Shown here: positions 1 to 12,008 of the stretch, piece by piece | Layout: every line of letters begins with the position of its first letter | Numbering within the stretch: position 1 is the stretch's first letter | Assembly (NCBI GenBank): GCA_905160935.1 | Contig: CAJHZI010000495.1 | Location: forward strand, 1,858,001-1,922,000 | From: Enchytraeus crypticus | Lineage: Eukaryota; Annelida; Clitellata; Enchytraeida; Enchytraeidae | DNA length: 64,000 nucleotides | Direction: 5' to 3' | Notes under the pieces: model-generated | Database searches by the model: none | What the model was told of the DNA's origin: nothing | Seen by the model: the letters and a program-made list of their open reading frames with translations, nothing else | Translations under genes and position numbers: made by a program

Positions 1-1403
1 TTAGAATTATATGACCGAGTTATTAAAATGGCCAATTACGATCGGAGACGTCGTGTGGCAGCCTTGAGTTTTCTCTCAAATATATCACTAGATGGATCTC
101 ATCGTGATACAGCTTTCAGCACTCTGGTTCCACGTGGTAGACAAGGGCTCAGCTCTTTACTACAGCACTCTGAAGAGAAAGAGTTCGGATTAAATCGGTA
201 AATATAAATTTACCTTAATTACGAAAACCATTCTAAATTTATTATTTAGCAGTTTAGAATTGTAGCCTCTATTTGTATGCAAATTTGTATGCAAATGTAA
301 ATGTATTTGTCCGTTAGTTTCCACTTGTCGTTATTCTGTCCATTAGTTTTGCATTAACGCTGTGGAATTGCCTGAGAAAACTTCAGTAATGTTGATTTCT
401 TTGAGATTACATGTTATTAACATTTACAGATCTTTGTATTGAGGGAAGATGATAATGTTGATGATGATGAGAGTGTTGAAGATGATAATGTTGATGATGA
501 TGAGAGTGTTGAAGATAATAATGTTGATGATGATGACAGTATTGAAGATGATAATGTTGCAGATGATGAAAGTGTTGAAGATGATGACAGTGTTGAAGAT
601 GTTAATGTTCATGATGATGGCAGTGTTGAAGATGATAATATTCATGATGATGACAGTGATATTGGTTTCTGTCTCGCTGGGTTCAACCAGTCACATTACT
701 TTCCTTGCATATTTATTTAGCGTTTCTTTTTCAAACAGACATTTGGAAGATATTATGGTGGAAGATCGTTCCTGTGCCAACAGTTTGGTCACTCACTCGC
801 TTGGGTCCAGTGTCCTACGCACTGTAGAAGTCCTTAACCCTGATATTCCGCTGCAGATAGCAGAAAGCAATGAGACAGAAAATCTTGCGAATTCTTTTAC
901 TCTGCTGCAAGAATCGTCTGTGGCTGTGAAATCTGCATCATGTATGCTTCTCGTTTTCTATATCCTCATTTATTTGTTATCGTGGCGTTCAGTTTATGTT
1001 TATTTTATTCTGTTAGTTTTTTTCAGTTTCATCACTACATTAATAAATTAATGAAGCAATAAATAACGTTCACTGTCTCTCTTCAAGGCCATGTCAGGTA
1101 TTTTATGTCATTCAATTCCTCAGCATTGCATTGTGTCTTGTTAAAATTATCTATAAATAAAAAATTATCTAAAAATAAAATACTGTTTAGCCTGTGAGTT
1201 ATTACAATTATTCATATTCTATGTTTAGATTTGGCAATCAACGCGCCAAGTAGTCGCCATCATTCCAATGCAGGGTCGCTGTGCTCGGAGGCTTCCGTCA
1301 GTAACCCCAGCATAGCTCTCCTCAACAAACAGCATGTGCTCTGTGGTAGGGCCTCCCGGTCCTCCAACAAAGCCAGGTACTGTACGACTATATGCATGTG
1401 TAT

Positions 1404-1482
<79 letters not shown>

Positions 1483-1505
1483 AAAGTATATATTATATAT
1501 TAAAG

Positions 1506-1538
<33 letters not shown>

Positions 1539-1564
1539 TATATATATATATATTATATATATAT

Positions 1565-1606
<42 letters not shown>

Positions 1607-3744
1607 TACAAGATAATATTTATATGAGAGTTAGCAAATGCCCTTGAAATATATGTTACAAGAAATAAGTTTCTTGGTATAAGATGAGATATGTACTGCT
1701 ATTCTAAGTAAAAGGTAAATTACATTACATTTGAGAATTCAAATGATAATAATGGAATTTTATTTCAAAAAAAAAAATTAAGTTTTAGCTCCTTTTATTT
1801 ATAAAAGAATCTAATGAAATAAGTCCTCATATAAAATATAGCATCTTCATGTTTTATCAACTGTTCTCTATGTTGCAACTCTTTTATGTAGTTGTAAAGG
1901 CTATGAATGATGAGCACTTTATACTATGTGTATACTACGGAACTTAATTTTTAGCTGTTTCGTCACTATTGTTTAATTGTTAATTAATGATATGTAGATA
2001 GCAGTTAATACTGTAGAGTACAGATCTATCTCTTTTCAGTGATCCACTGATTAGACTGGTCCCTGATATATATTCCTTCATCTTTATCTTCTCTTATTTG
2101 CTCAGTAATTAGCTGTCCCTCTAATTAGCTGTCTGTATCGCTTAACAGCAGGTCCATAGTATGTATCTCGTTATAATAATATTTATGTATAGCACTTTAA
2201 GCAACTATATTTTTGTGATACTGTATAAAACCTGTTTGTTATATTTATAGAATCGTAGTGGTTACAGCATTGCGAGCCTCGCCTTTTATTCTCTATTCTC
2301 TGATTCGATACGATAGGAACAGGGGGAATGCTGCTACCAGGTTATGAATTTTCAGCTACAAATTTTGTGTGAACTTGTTATTTACGTTAAAACTTGTAAT
2401 GGTAACTTCTAATTTTTTTAGAATTATATTTATGGTATTTCTTTTTAAAACTGCATCTTTAGGATTAAGTTAAAGGTAATATTGTGGGGTTTTGTCCTAC
2501 AACCGAGTATATGGAGTTTTTTTTATATTAACCACGTAAAGTTTTCTTTTAAGGCTGTTTCTAATTATTCGTTGTGCAGCAGGGATCAAAAACTTCCAAC
2601 AACGAACTTAACAGAAGCCCAGACTCTGGAAAACAGTGTCAGTGAAGCCGGGCAGGTTAGAAGCAGTGTAATAATATAATAATATAATAATATAATAATG
2701 TAATAATGTAATAATTTAAATAAATTTATAGCCTTCTGACCAGTTCAGGCATGCTAGCCTAAAAACCGCCACCTACGTCAGTTTTATCTGAACAGATATC
2801 TGATCAGATATCTGATATCGGTAAGATACTCGACTGCGGATCAGTACGTGCGGGTTCATATCCTGGGCTCGCCCGTCGCTAGCATCGCTTTTGAGTGAGG
2901 AAACTGACGTTAACATTAGCGCTACCAGCTTTTACCAGATAAAACTTATAGTAAAACTGTAAGTGGGGTAACGACTACTTCAACATGAGGATTTCTTCTC
3001 GTTTTGGAACAGTCTAGTCATTTATTAAAGAGAGAGAGAAAAAAGCTTAAAAATGTTATGTGAATGTCGGTCTTTTCTCTCAAAAGCGATATCAGTGATG
3101 AGCGCATTTTTTTATTTCCAAGATTTGAACCCCACACATACTTATTTGCTGTTGAGTATCTTACGGACATATCCCCTGAGAGTAGTTAAAGCAGTTCTGG
3201 TCCTCATATGCTGCTTGTGCATTTGTTTAGATGTTACGAAACTATGATATTTAATGCCCTCAAGATCTCTCCAGATCAAACATTGTTGACATTTATACCA
3301 TACTCTAAGGAACTTTTTTGGAAATATATAAAGTGGCCTATAGAATTTGCCTATTGTTGTAGGATATATCGTATGGTAACGCTACTGTTGTAGGATATAT
3401 CTTATGGTAACGCTGTTGTTGTACGATAAATCGTATGGTAACGCTATTGTTGTAGGATATAACGTATGGTAACGCTGTTGTTGTAGGATAAATCGTATGG
3501 TAGTGCTGTTGTTGTAGGATATATCGTATAGTAACGCTGTTGTTGTAGGATATATATCTTATGATAATGCTATTGTTGTAGGATATATCGTATGGTAATT
3601 TCCTACATCCATCTAAATCAGTCCAGCCCAGAGCTGTCTCTACTGAAGTCACTGGATCTCTGCAACTGCTCGATGCTGCTATGCCTAACTCTGGTGTGTT
3701 TGGATTCCCTGTCATATATATTTGATGATCTTATCTCATATTAA

Positions 3745-3810
<66 letters not shown>

Positions 3811-6800
3811 TGTATGTATATATGTATATATATATATATATATACATATATATATGATAATCTTATCTTATATTAATATATATATGATATATTAAGAGCA
3901 TATGATGAACTTGATCATGGTCTTCTGCGGTTTTACCGTAGAATTAACGTTAAGCGCAGAAGCACCACTTTTATTTTTAAAAATTCATCAGAAGTACAAT
4001 TCTTCATTCTAAGACAACTATGCTTACTGAAGCAAATTTTAGTTTAGAAATTAGCTTTAACGATCATCTTGTGTAATTCTGGATTTGTTTGTTCTATGTG
4101 ATGTTGAGAATGTCTTGATAGCGTAGGGGTAACGTCATGAAGTTTTAAATGACAGATCCTGGGGTGAATTGAACCCTCATGGATTCTAATCTCGGCCGCT
4201 CTGATCTGAGAGTAAAATCTCGGACATTCACTGAACTGGTTATACGGAAAATGGTCTAAATTGCCTAACGGTTAAAACATGTGGTATCAAAAGTGATAGA
4301 TATCAACAGAGTTGATCATTTCACTATAATGCGTGTTTACATTATATACAGATGCCACTGCCTCGGATGAACTGGCCTACAATCCTAACGTACTGGACGA
4401 CCCCGAGCTGAGATCTGGTCGTCACAGAACTCTACTTACCTTCTCTTCTTACATGGTTCGTCATACGACGTACTAATGCTTTCAAAAAGGCATTAGCGGG
4501 GTTCAAATCTTGGGCTCCCCGTCACTGACATCGCTTTCGAGTGAAGAAACTGAAGTTAACACTAGCTTTACCATCTTAACCAAAATTGAGCCTTTTTGAA
4601 ATGATTTTAGCAGAATATTTAGAAGAAATATTTATTAATTATTGTCTGCTTTTCCATCTTCATGCATATCATATCTTATTTATATATGATGATTTATATA
4701 TGATCTATATGATGTCTTTCCTTAGATATATACAGGAAATACTTAAGTAATATTAAAATATACCACTGTAATACCATTTTTAAAGAAATCAAAATAATAT
4801 TTTAAAAAATTAAGGAAATGATAATGGTTAATATGATTCTAACGACATATTACTTGATTAGAATGATGCTAGTACCAATTCTTACTTACTTTGTAGTACC
4901 CAATTACTTGTAGTACCTAATTACTTTGTAGTACCTAATTACTTTGTAGTACCTAATTACTTTGTAGTACCTAATTACTTTGTAGTACCTAATTACTTTG
5001 TAGTACCTAATTACTTTGTAGTGCTACTAATTAAAGCCTACTAGGTTAAATGATTGAAGTAAATTTTTGACAGAGATCAGTTAGTACACATATAGTGTCT
5101 TAAATATTTCCTATATGTAAGCAGATATCTGTGATTGACTATGCAAGACCGGACGACTTAAAGAAAGAACTGAATGAGAAGTTTAAGGATAGATTTCCCC
5201 ACATACAGCTCACTCTGAGTAAACTGCGAAGTCTCAAACGAGATCTTAAACGCATTGCTCACACTAAGGTAAAGGCTTTGTTTTATTGAATTCATTTGTA
5301 CTATTTTACTTTAGTTTTTAAGTAAATTAAAGTGATGTAAGAATATCAAATTATAGTCTTAATTAATCTAAGGACATTTCATCATCATCGTCATCATCTT
5401 CCCTAGAATTGCAGTTTAACCAAGGTACCTAGTTTAATTTAATGTATAAGTTTAATAGTTTAAAACTTGTATAGTTAATTTATAATTTACTCTAAGTGCA
5501 TTTAATATATTAAAAGTGAATTTAATTTGTTTTTTATGTTATGTTAAAACATTTGTGAATTAAATTCAATGAGACCTAATATCCAAGTATACTTATGCCA
5601 AAACATAAAATTGATTTCGATATTATATGAAATTAATTATCTGATTAAGTCACTACAGGATTGGAATTTGTTCCTTGCATCCTTACGGAAGTGAATGTAT
5701 CTTTGTAATAAGACATAGTACTAGAGAGTAACACGGATGAGATAACTGTAGTTTCTTTTTAGGAATAGTACGGAGTCGGAGAAAAAAAATTTCTCCGTGT
5801 AACTCTCTACATAGTACACAAAACTGCGTGAATAAGCAATCTGTATACTTGAGTTAAACTTTACGGAATAGCTTTCTTATCGCAGTTTATCATTTTTTTG
5901 TTTTGCTTCAGCTTACTTTCTACTTGCAACAGTTTTTAAGGCAACGTAGATTGACTCAATACATTATTGAAAGCTTTTTCACACTTCTTCAAACGTCTTT
6001 CCAAGGGATCTTTTGTAAGTATTATGTTGTATTGTATTTCTTGTTTAGTGTGGAATTGATTTGTGGACAGTGGCGCAGTCCTACGTCTACTTTGAAAAGA
6101 TTATACTTAGGGTAAGTTATCGTGGTTATACTTGAATTTAAATCATGTTCACTTTAGGCTACATCACACGCAAGAAATACATGAGATAAAGTGAAAAAGG
6201 ACACAAAGGCCACGAAAGCACTGACATATGCCCTGAACAAACATAGCCAAAATAAACCATATGAAGTAGTTAAAAGCTTCAGCAAATCAAGACATTCAAT
6301 CTAGCATATTGCTACTTGCTTCACAGTACCCCTGCACATTAGCATAAAGCATACCTTAATACATTAAAATATATTTACGATAATATAATAATTTAAAAAC
6401 ACTAAAATATACAAAACAAATATACAATACAATATACAAATACCAGCAAATATATATAAAATACTCAATTTGTTTTCAAATTTGGACAAAGTTTAGTACA
6501 GCGTGAAACTTGTAAATCATTCCCTAACGTCCTATTTTGATCCCTTGTTTTTAGAAAAAACTAGTGGTTGTGTAGAACAGTGATTAGTGCTGCTTCTAAA
6601 TGCTTCTAGTGGATTGTTCAATATTAAAAGCAACCCTCAGGCTAGCAAGCTGTAGTTAGGTATTTTAATTGTTTTATTTAATTTGTTATTCTACATTTAT
6701 TTATACTGTTATTTTATTTTTTAGGGTCTATTGACAAAAGTGAAGCGCAAGCAGATAGCAAGCGCTTGTTTAGTGTTGTCAGCGAAATTGAACGACACGA

Positions 6801-7631
6801 AAGGTCAAGAACTTTCCAAGTTAATACAGGTTACCGTTATTGTATATATAGAGAAAACTCATGTAATTTATACAGGTATTTCATATGATTTATACAGAAT
6901 CTAAATTAAATTATATGAATTATACAGAATCTAATTTAAACTTTATTCGATAAAGCTATGTTGTATTTTGTTGGTTGTGTGTGTTATGTTGCATATTGTC
7001 TGATTTGTTATGTTGTATATTATTGGTTGTGTGTTATATTGCATGTTGTTGGTTGTATGTTATGTTGAGTGTTTTCTGTTGCATGTTGTTGTTGTCTGTT
7101 GCGTATTGTCTGTTGTATGTTGCATGTTGTCTGGTGGTTGTGGTATGTTGTATGTTGTCTGTTGCATGTTGTTGTTGTATGTTGTGTGTTGCAAGTTGAA
7201 TGTTGTATGTTGCATGTTATCTGGTGTATATTATATGTTGTATGTTATCTGTTACATGTTGTTGTTGTCTGTTGTGTGTGGCCTGTTGTATGTTGAATGT
7301 TGTCTGTTGTATGTTGTATGTTATCTGTTGCATGTTGTCTGGTGGTTGTGGTATGTTGTATGTTATCTGTTGCATGTTGTTGTTGTCTGTTGTATGCTGT
7401 CTGTTGTATGTTGAATGATGTATGCTGTATGTTGTCTGTTGTATGTTGTCTGTCTGTTGTATGTTGTATGTTGTATATTATTTGCTGCAGGAGCTCGAGG
7501 AGACGTTTAAGATACACAGACGGGACGTGTTCGCCTGTGAGTTCACAACACTCGTTCAGTTAGAGTTCTCACTTCACATTCCTGACTCTGATGTTTACAC
7601 GCACTACCAGCGGCTCCTAACAGCCTCCTAG
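1..7631 (+). CDS. CABLES: CABLES1/2 orthologue (CDK5 and ABL1 enzyme substrate), 3' part
   Basis: Adaptor of the CABLES family, which links cyclin-dependent kinases to tyrosine kinases and ends in a cyclin-box-like domain. Exons read by frame and splice sites: <1-197, 739-941, 1229-1376, 2580-2655 (or to 2665), 4352-4455, 5125-5268, 6049-6111, 6725-6829, 7491-7631 (stop TAG). The first exon carries the family hallmark [18 protein letters not shown]. Later exons give [20 protein letters not shown], then [18 protein letters not shown] and [13 protein letters not shown], then [15 protein letters not shown] and [16 protein letters not shown], then [13 protein letters not shown] near the C-terminus. 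About 395 residues lie in the window; the 5' end is outside it. All junctions keep phase except 2655 to 4352, which needs the alternative donor at 2666 or a missed small exon. Introns are full of repeats. Whether it is CABLES1- or CABLES2-like cannot be decided here; invertebrates may have a single copy. Confidence 0.92.
439..660 (+). repeat. GAT-rich minisatellite, period about 33 bp, in a CABLES intron
   Basis: Units of the type GATGATAATGTTGATGATGA with a GAGAGTGTTGAA end recur about six times. One frame is open and would encode an acidic [12 protein letters not shown] repeat, but it lies between the exons ending at 197 and starting at 739 and has no convincing splice signals. I read it as intronic. 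Confidence 0.75.
1400..1602. repeat. (TA)n microsatellite
   Basis: Long imperfect TA dinucleotide tract beginning about 25 bases after the donor of the CABLES exon ending at 1376. Open frames reading IYIYIY here are artefacts of the repeat. Confidence 0.95.
2775..2815. repeat. Palindromic TATCTGA fragment related to the 42.7-44.6 kb transposon
   Basis: CAGTTTTATCTGAACAGATA is followed by a perfect 22-bp palindrome at 2793-2814 made of CAGATATCTGA and its complement. The same CAGTTTTATCTG...AGATA wording occurs in the subterminal arrays of the element at 42743-44561, so this looks like a relic of that family. It abuts a SINE. Confidence 0.45.
2816..2945 (+). mobile_element. tRNA-derived SINE, family B
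   Basis: Has a box-A-like head (TCGGTAAGATACTCGAC), a box-B-like GGTTCATATCC, and the family body CCCGTCGCTAGCATCGCTTT / GAGGAAACTGACGTTAACAT. Other copies in the window are at 4494-4585, 17682-17797, 17818-17945, 30993-31125, 34729-34850, 35470-35605, 39812-40000, 46795-46938 and 47475-47615. Confidence 0.8.
3350..3600 (+). repeat. Minisatellite, period about 31 bp
   Basis: Eight or so units of the type TTGTTGTAGGATATATCGTA followed by TGGTAACGCTG, in the CABLES intron between 2655 and 4352. The open frame on the other strand is a repeat artefact. Confidence 0.9.
3745..3880. repeat. (TA)n microsatellite
   Basis: TA dinucleotide tract with a few TGTACATG interruptions, in a CABLES intron. 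Confidence 0.95.
4111..4340 (+). mobile_element. tRNA-derived SINE, family A, next to a CABLES splice acceptor
   Basis: Head TAGCGTAGGGGTAACGTCAT resembles a Pol III A box, with a degenerate B box (GGATTCTAATC) about 60 bases on. The body contains TCTGATCTGAGAGTAAAATC and it ends at GCGTGTTTAC. Only 11 bases separate its 3' end from the exon at 4352. Family copies: 9419-9645, 16430-16660, 19220-19430 (diverged), 27418-27645, 42592-42742 plus 44562-44639 (split), 48975-49204, 50737-50901, 54930-55166. Confidence 0.8.
4494..4585 (+). mobile_element. SINE family B, 5'-truncated copy
   Basis: GGGGTTCAAATCTTGGGCTC, then the CACTGACATCGCTTTCGAGT body typical of the family. The box-A head is missing. 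Confidence 0.7.
4890..5030 (+). repeat. 18-bp minisatellite
   Basis: Seven to eight near-identical units of TTTGTAGTACCTAATTAC in the CABLES intron before the exon at 5125. Confidence 0.95.
6965..7485 (+). repeat. TTGTATGTTG / TTGTCTGTTG tandem repeat before the last CABLES exon
   Basis: About 500 bases of degenerate TGTTGTATGT, TGTTGTCTGT and TTGCATGTTG units run to within about 10 bases of the acceptor at 7490. Several long open frames rich in C, V, L and Y here are products of the repeat, not genes. Confidence 0.9.
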
Positions 7632-9418
7632 AATCTCTTACTCGCAATCTGTCGAATGATTTCTCTCCATAGTCTTACTCACCATTTTGTGAATGATTTC
7701 TCTTCATTGTCTCACAGTTGTTGCTGTCTCTAAGTTCTCATCCTGTGTTATCTAGCCATCTACCGAATCGCTTCGTCAGTATCAAGTATTTCACAAAAGT
7801 CTGCTTAGCATCCGTTCTGTAGGCCTCAAAGAACGTGAAAAAAGACTTAGAGATGCTGATAAAAGATGGTGAAGATTAATATGCGCTGTCGTATGCTCGC
7901 TATTGTGCTACTAAGGATTATTTTAACATTAGTTCAAGCATAAAATGCAAATGTATAAGCAATGTATAGGGCAGCAATGTACGACAGCAATATATAGCGG
8001 TGAAAATGTGAGAAATTACTGTGATTAAAGGGCAAGGCTAATGAATTAAAAAACTCAGGATTAGGGATTTACCATCCGTATCGTGTCCGGCACCCCGTGT
8101 TGAGCCCGGGTGTGGGACCACGGCAAACAAGCTGCTGCGTGTACTTAAGAGGCGACTAAGGCAGGAGCTGAGGAAGGTTGAGGCGACCACCTCACCATGA
8201 AATTTTTCCACAGGATTAAATAGCAGTTAATCCACTATTGCACTGAGGAAGGCAACGCGAAACAACCTCAGAAGCCATATTATTCCCATGCTATAGGCTA
8301 CATTAAGGTGTGGATAAGGCTTAGCCATTTGTGAAGGGATTAAATCGTTAATCGATGGTGTGCTTTTATGGAGCGTGAAAAGCAGCTTGTGAGTAGGAAT
8401 GTGTACCTTGGATCTGCCGCTTTGCAGAGCACTAGAGAGAGAGAGATCGTGTCTGGAAGGGGTGATTGTTTCGGGAAGATTTGATTGATGGTAAGATCGT
8501 AACGGGCTGAGCCGATTGTTTGTTGGAAAGTTGTGCGACAGCGGATTAGAATGTGCTGGATTCAAATCCAGTGCTCTCCGGGTCAGTGGCATGCTATCGA
8601 ACAGGAAAATAACGATAAACTTGGCGTAGAATATGTACTGGTAGAAAACATACATTCCACCGAAGTCTCAAGTTTTCTTAAATTAATTTAAAGTTTTTTT
8701 ATTGTGTGTTTAACTATTTTCAATCTAACGGTGAAGTACGATGACGCTAGCGTATATTCAATCCTGTTAGTTTATGAATAAGTAACAAGAACGCATGCTA
8801 CAATCTTCAGTATCAGTGGACAGCTTAGGATCCCGTGCAGACAGCAATTGTACTACGAAGCGAATTGTACTACGTTGCAATACGAAGCGAACATTATTCT
8901 CAGTTCTTTCCTTCAATTTAATTACAACACCTATTTAGTAAATTGCTTGTACAGTTTAAAAGAGTCTAATAGCTTAGCCTTGCATTGGACACCACCGCAA
9001 AAGTAGTATGGGCCACCGAATTTGTACAGTATTGTCGTATTTGGAAACTAATTTGTAGTTTCCTTTTAGTATATTCGATTATTGATGCTAGAGATCTTGG
9101 TTGCTATTTTGTATGTCTCTATGATAACAACACAGGTATTTTATCCAATATGGATATGTAATTAATTATCATGTGATATTGTTGGTTTTTTAAATCAGTT
9201 GTGTCTATTATGGGAATTGTTTAATGCATTATTATACTTATTATGAAATATAATAACGTCGTTATTGATATGGTTGTCGGTTTTTATTCCTTTCTGACTT
9301 TAAGCTGCAGTATAACTATTATATTATAGTTATTATACTAAAAGTAAACGAATTTACAAATAATGGTTTTATTTTTTACAAGATTGCAACTTTTTTCTTT
9401 TATATAGTTAGTATAATA
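7632..9418. other. CABLES 3' flank; repeats, no gene seen
   Basis: After the CABLES stop the sequence includes the probable 3' UTR, then a family D retroposon with a (GA)n tail at about 8075-8430, and AT-rich sequence. I see no exon here on either strand. Confidence 0.6.
8075..8445 (+). mobile_element. Retroposon family D with (GA)n tail
   Basis: Contains CCCGTGTTGAGCCCGGGTGT, an AAGAGGCGACTAAGGCAGGA block, GAAGCCATATTATTCCC, and ends CTTTGCAGAGCACTAGAGAG. Copies or parts: 18895-19090, 21880-22165, 29370-29520, 45555-45985 (reverse) and 49510-49735. Its last 25 bases match the 3' end of the LINE fragments in this window. Confidence 0.7.
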
Positions 9419-9645
9419 GGTAAACACGCATTATAGTGAAATGATCAACTATGTTGATATCTATCACTTTTAATGCCACATGTTTAAACCGTTAGGCAAT
9501 GTAGACCATTTTCCGTATAGCCAGTCCAGTGAATGTCCGATATTTTACTCTCAGATCAGCGCGGCTATGATTAGAACCCATGAAGGTTCAATTCATTCCA
9601 GGATCTGTCATTTAAAACTTCATGACGCTACCCCTACGCTATTAA
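9419..9645 (-). mobile_element. SINE family A
   Basis: Nearly full-length copy. The 3' end (TAAACACGCATTATAGTGAA) is on the left and the Pol III head is on the right, reading TAGCGTAGGGGTAGCGTCAT on the minus strand. The 64-residue open frame across it has no coding meaning. Confidence 0.85.
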
Positions 9646-9939
9646 GTCTTTCTTATTATTATAATTCTCACTAAATTGTCATTTGTAGTGAGTGAAAATG
9701 TTCATTAAACCAACCACATTAAATAAACATTTATAGACAAAGTAGTTTAATCAATTAATTAGCCAGGTTGTTAGCTTAATCAGTTAAATTAGTATTTTAA
9801 CTCAATCTAGTCGCTCTTTCGATGAAGAATATCCTGATCTGGTAGAGAGATGAAGACCAGATAATTTGATGTATTGATGTAGTACCACATAGAGTACACC
9901 AACTGTCGAATCTTTGAGTAGGAAAAGATAAGGTACTTA

Positions 9940-10050
9940 GCCAAGAGCCGCGATGCTTGCCTGATAAGCAAGTGAGCATGGGTTCAAACCCGCACTTTGA
10001 GACAGTCTCTGACAGTGCATGTGTGGTGCCAAAAATGCGCTCTTAACCCT
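9940..10050 (+). mobile_element. tRNA-like retroposon fragment, family F
   Basis: GCCGCGATGCTTGCCTGATA followed by a strong B-box-like GGGTTCAAACCCG. A related sequence with GGTTCGAAACCC lies at 17945-18070. The tRNA fold is not complete, so I call it SINE-like rather than a tRNA gene. Confidence 0.5.
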
Positions 10051-10117
10051 GAGAGTTTTAACAGCTTTAACAGACGGTTCTCATTCATGCGTTGTCTTCA
10101 AAACTTAAGCTGACTAA

Positions 10118-10232
<115 letters not shown>

Positions 10233-10643
10233 TTCTTTACCCGCTTTCTCTTTCATTTTAAAAATTATTATCGTATTTTTCAATTCCAAATATATATATC
10301 GTAAGTAGTCATTTCAATCACGTCAGTTTACCAATGCCTGTCACCGATGTGAGCACGCCACTGAGATCAATGTATTGTACAGTGTACTGTGCTGCTATAT
10401 AGGCGGCAAGCGAAGAGAGTAAGTTCTGTCTGTTCCAGAAACTCTCACCTAAAATAGAACATTTAAACGAAATAATATTATTATAATAATACATAATAAT
10501 AGACGTTAAACCTTCATTATTATTATTATTATTATTATTTAAAATCTTAAATCAATTAATTATCAGCTTAGTAAGAAACCGTTCACTATTTCTAAAACAA
10601 TATAATGTAACAAACGACTATAAAATTATTGGTTGCTAGTAAT

Positions 10644-11050
10644 ACAAGTAATTATTATTACGTAGTTACAAGTAATTATTATTACTTAGTTACAAGTAAT
10701 TATTATTACTTAGTTACAAGTAATTATTATTACTTAGTTATAAGTTATTATTATTATTTAGTTACAAGTAATTATTATTACTTAGTTACAAGTAATTATT
10801 ATTACTTAGTTACAAGTAATTATTATTACTTAGTTACAAGTAATTATTATTATTTAGTTACAAGTAATTATTATTACTTAGTTACAAGTAATTATTATTA
10901 CTTAGTTACAAGTAATTATTATTACTTAGTTACAAGTAATTATTATTATTTAGTTACAAGTAATTATTATTACTTAGTTACAAGTAATTATTATTACTTA
11001 GTTACAAGTAATTATTATTACTTAGTTACAAGTAATTATTATTACTTGTT
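10644..11050 (+). repeat. 24-bp minisatellite, about 17 units
   Basis: Very homogeneous units TAATTATTATTACTTAGTTA plus CAAG. Because 24 is a multiple of three, one frame stays open for 144 codons and reads SNYYYLVT repeatedly. There is no start context, splice signal or flanking coding sequence, so I call it non-coding. Confidence 0.9.
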
Positions 11051-11063
11051 AGTTTGTGCATAA

Positions 11064-11942
11064 AACGAACATATATTATAGCGAAACTGGGCATATACAT
11101 AGTGATGAAGTTAAACTTTGTTGGATAATACAGGCCTACATTCACATTTAGAATGCCCGGAAGCCTGGAAGTTGGGGGGTTTGATCGATCATCTCCAATT
11201 TCTCTCCCACTGTAAACAACGAAAAATGTTAAAATCCCAAGAAAAATGCGGTTTAGACTAGAATTTGCTCAACCTTCACTTCAGTGTAGGAGAATACTGA
11301 CCTAGAGTACTGTGTTCGGTTCACAAGAATTCTTCCAGAAAAAATTCTCACTACACAAAATATTTAGCTAATTCGGATCAATATCTAACGGAGGTCGAAT
11401 TAGGCTGCATAATGTATGTACATGTATGTGTAATTAGAGTAACTGTGACATAAATATAACCCTGTGTACTGCAGCATTTGCCCTGGCTACTCGTCAATGC
11501 GCTAACATGAAATCCAGCCATAGGGTTACAGAATTTTCTAAATTCTTAACTGAAGGAGCCTCTAAGGTTACTTTTTGTCGTGTTCTGCTTTGAAAGGTTC
11601 CAAAAGCAGTTCAGTGGACATCCGTTATTGTTTTTAAAAATAGATATCTTTTACTAACCGAGGATGGATTCAGACCGTTCTCCTTGAGAATATCCTCAGG
11701 CGTTCGGTAGCTTTGATACTGTTTAAATAACGTCAATAATCTATCTATATATCTGATATTACAGATTTTATTTGTTGTACGTCACCTATATCTTCCTTCG
11801 ATGAGAAAACCGATATTAATTCAGTATTTGTATAACCTTGTAAAATAACATCAGGTAAAATTATGGTATATTTCCAACACTTTTACGATATGTTTTGTAT
11901 TATTTTCATTTTATAATTTAACCTATTATATTATTTCACTAA

Positions 11943-12008
<66 letters not shown>

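Noticed and set aside
6975..7563. Several overlapping open frames rich in Cys, Val, Leu and Tyr
   Set aside because: They are frames through the TTGTATGTTG repeat; only the end (7491-7631) is coding and belongs to CABLES.
9940..10050. Possible tRNA gene with a GGGTTCAAACCCG T-arm
   Set aside because: No complete acceptor stem or anticodon arm; a related copy near 18 kb shows it is a dispersed retroposon head.
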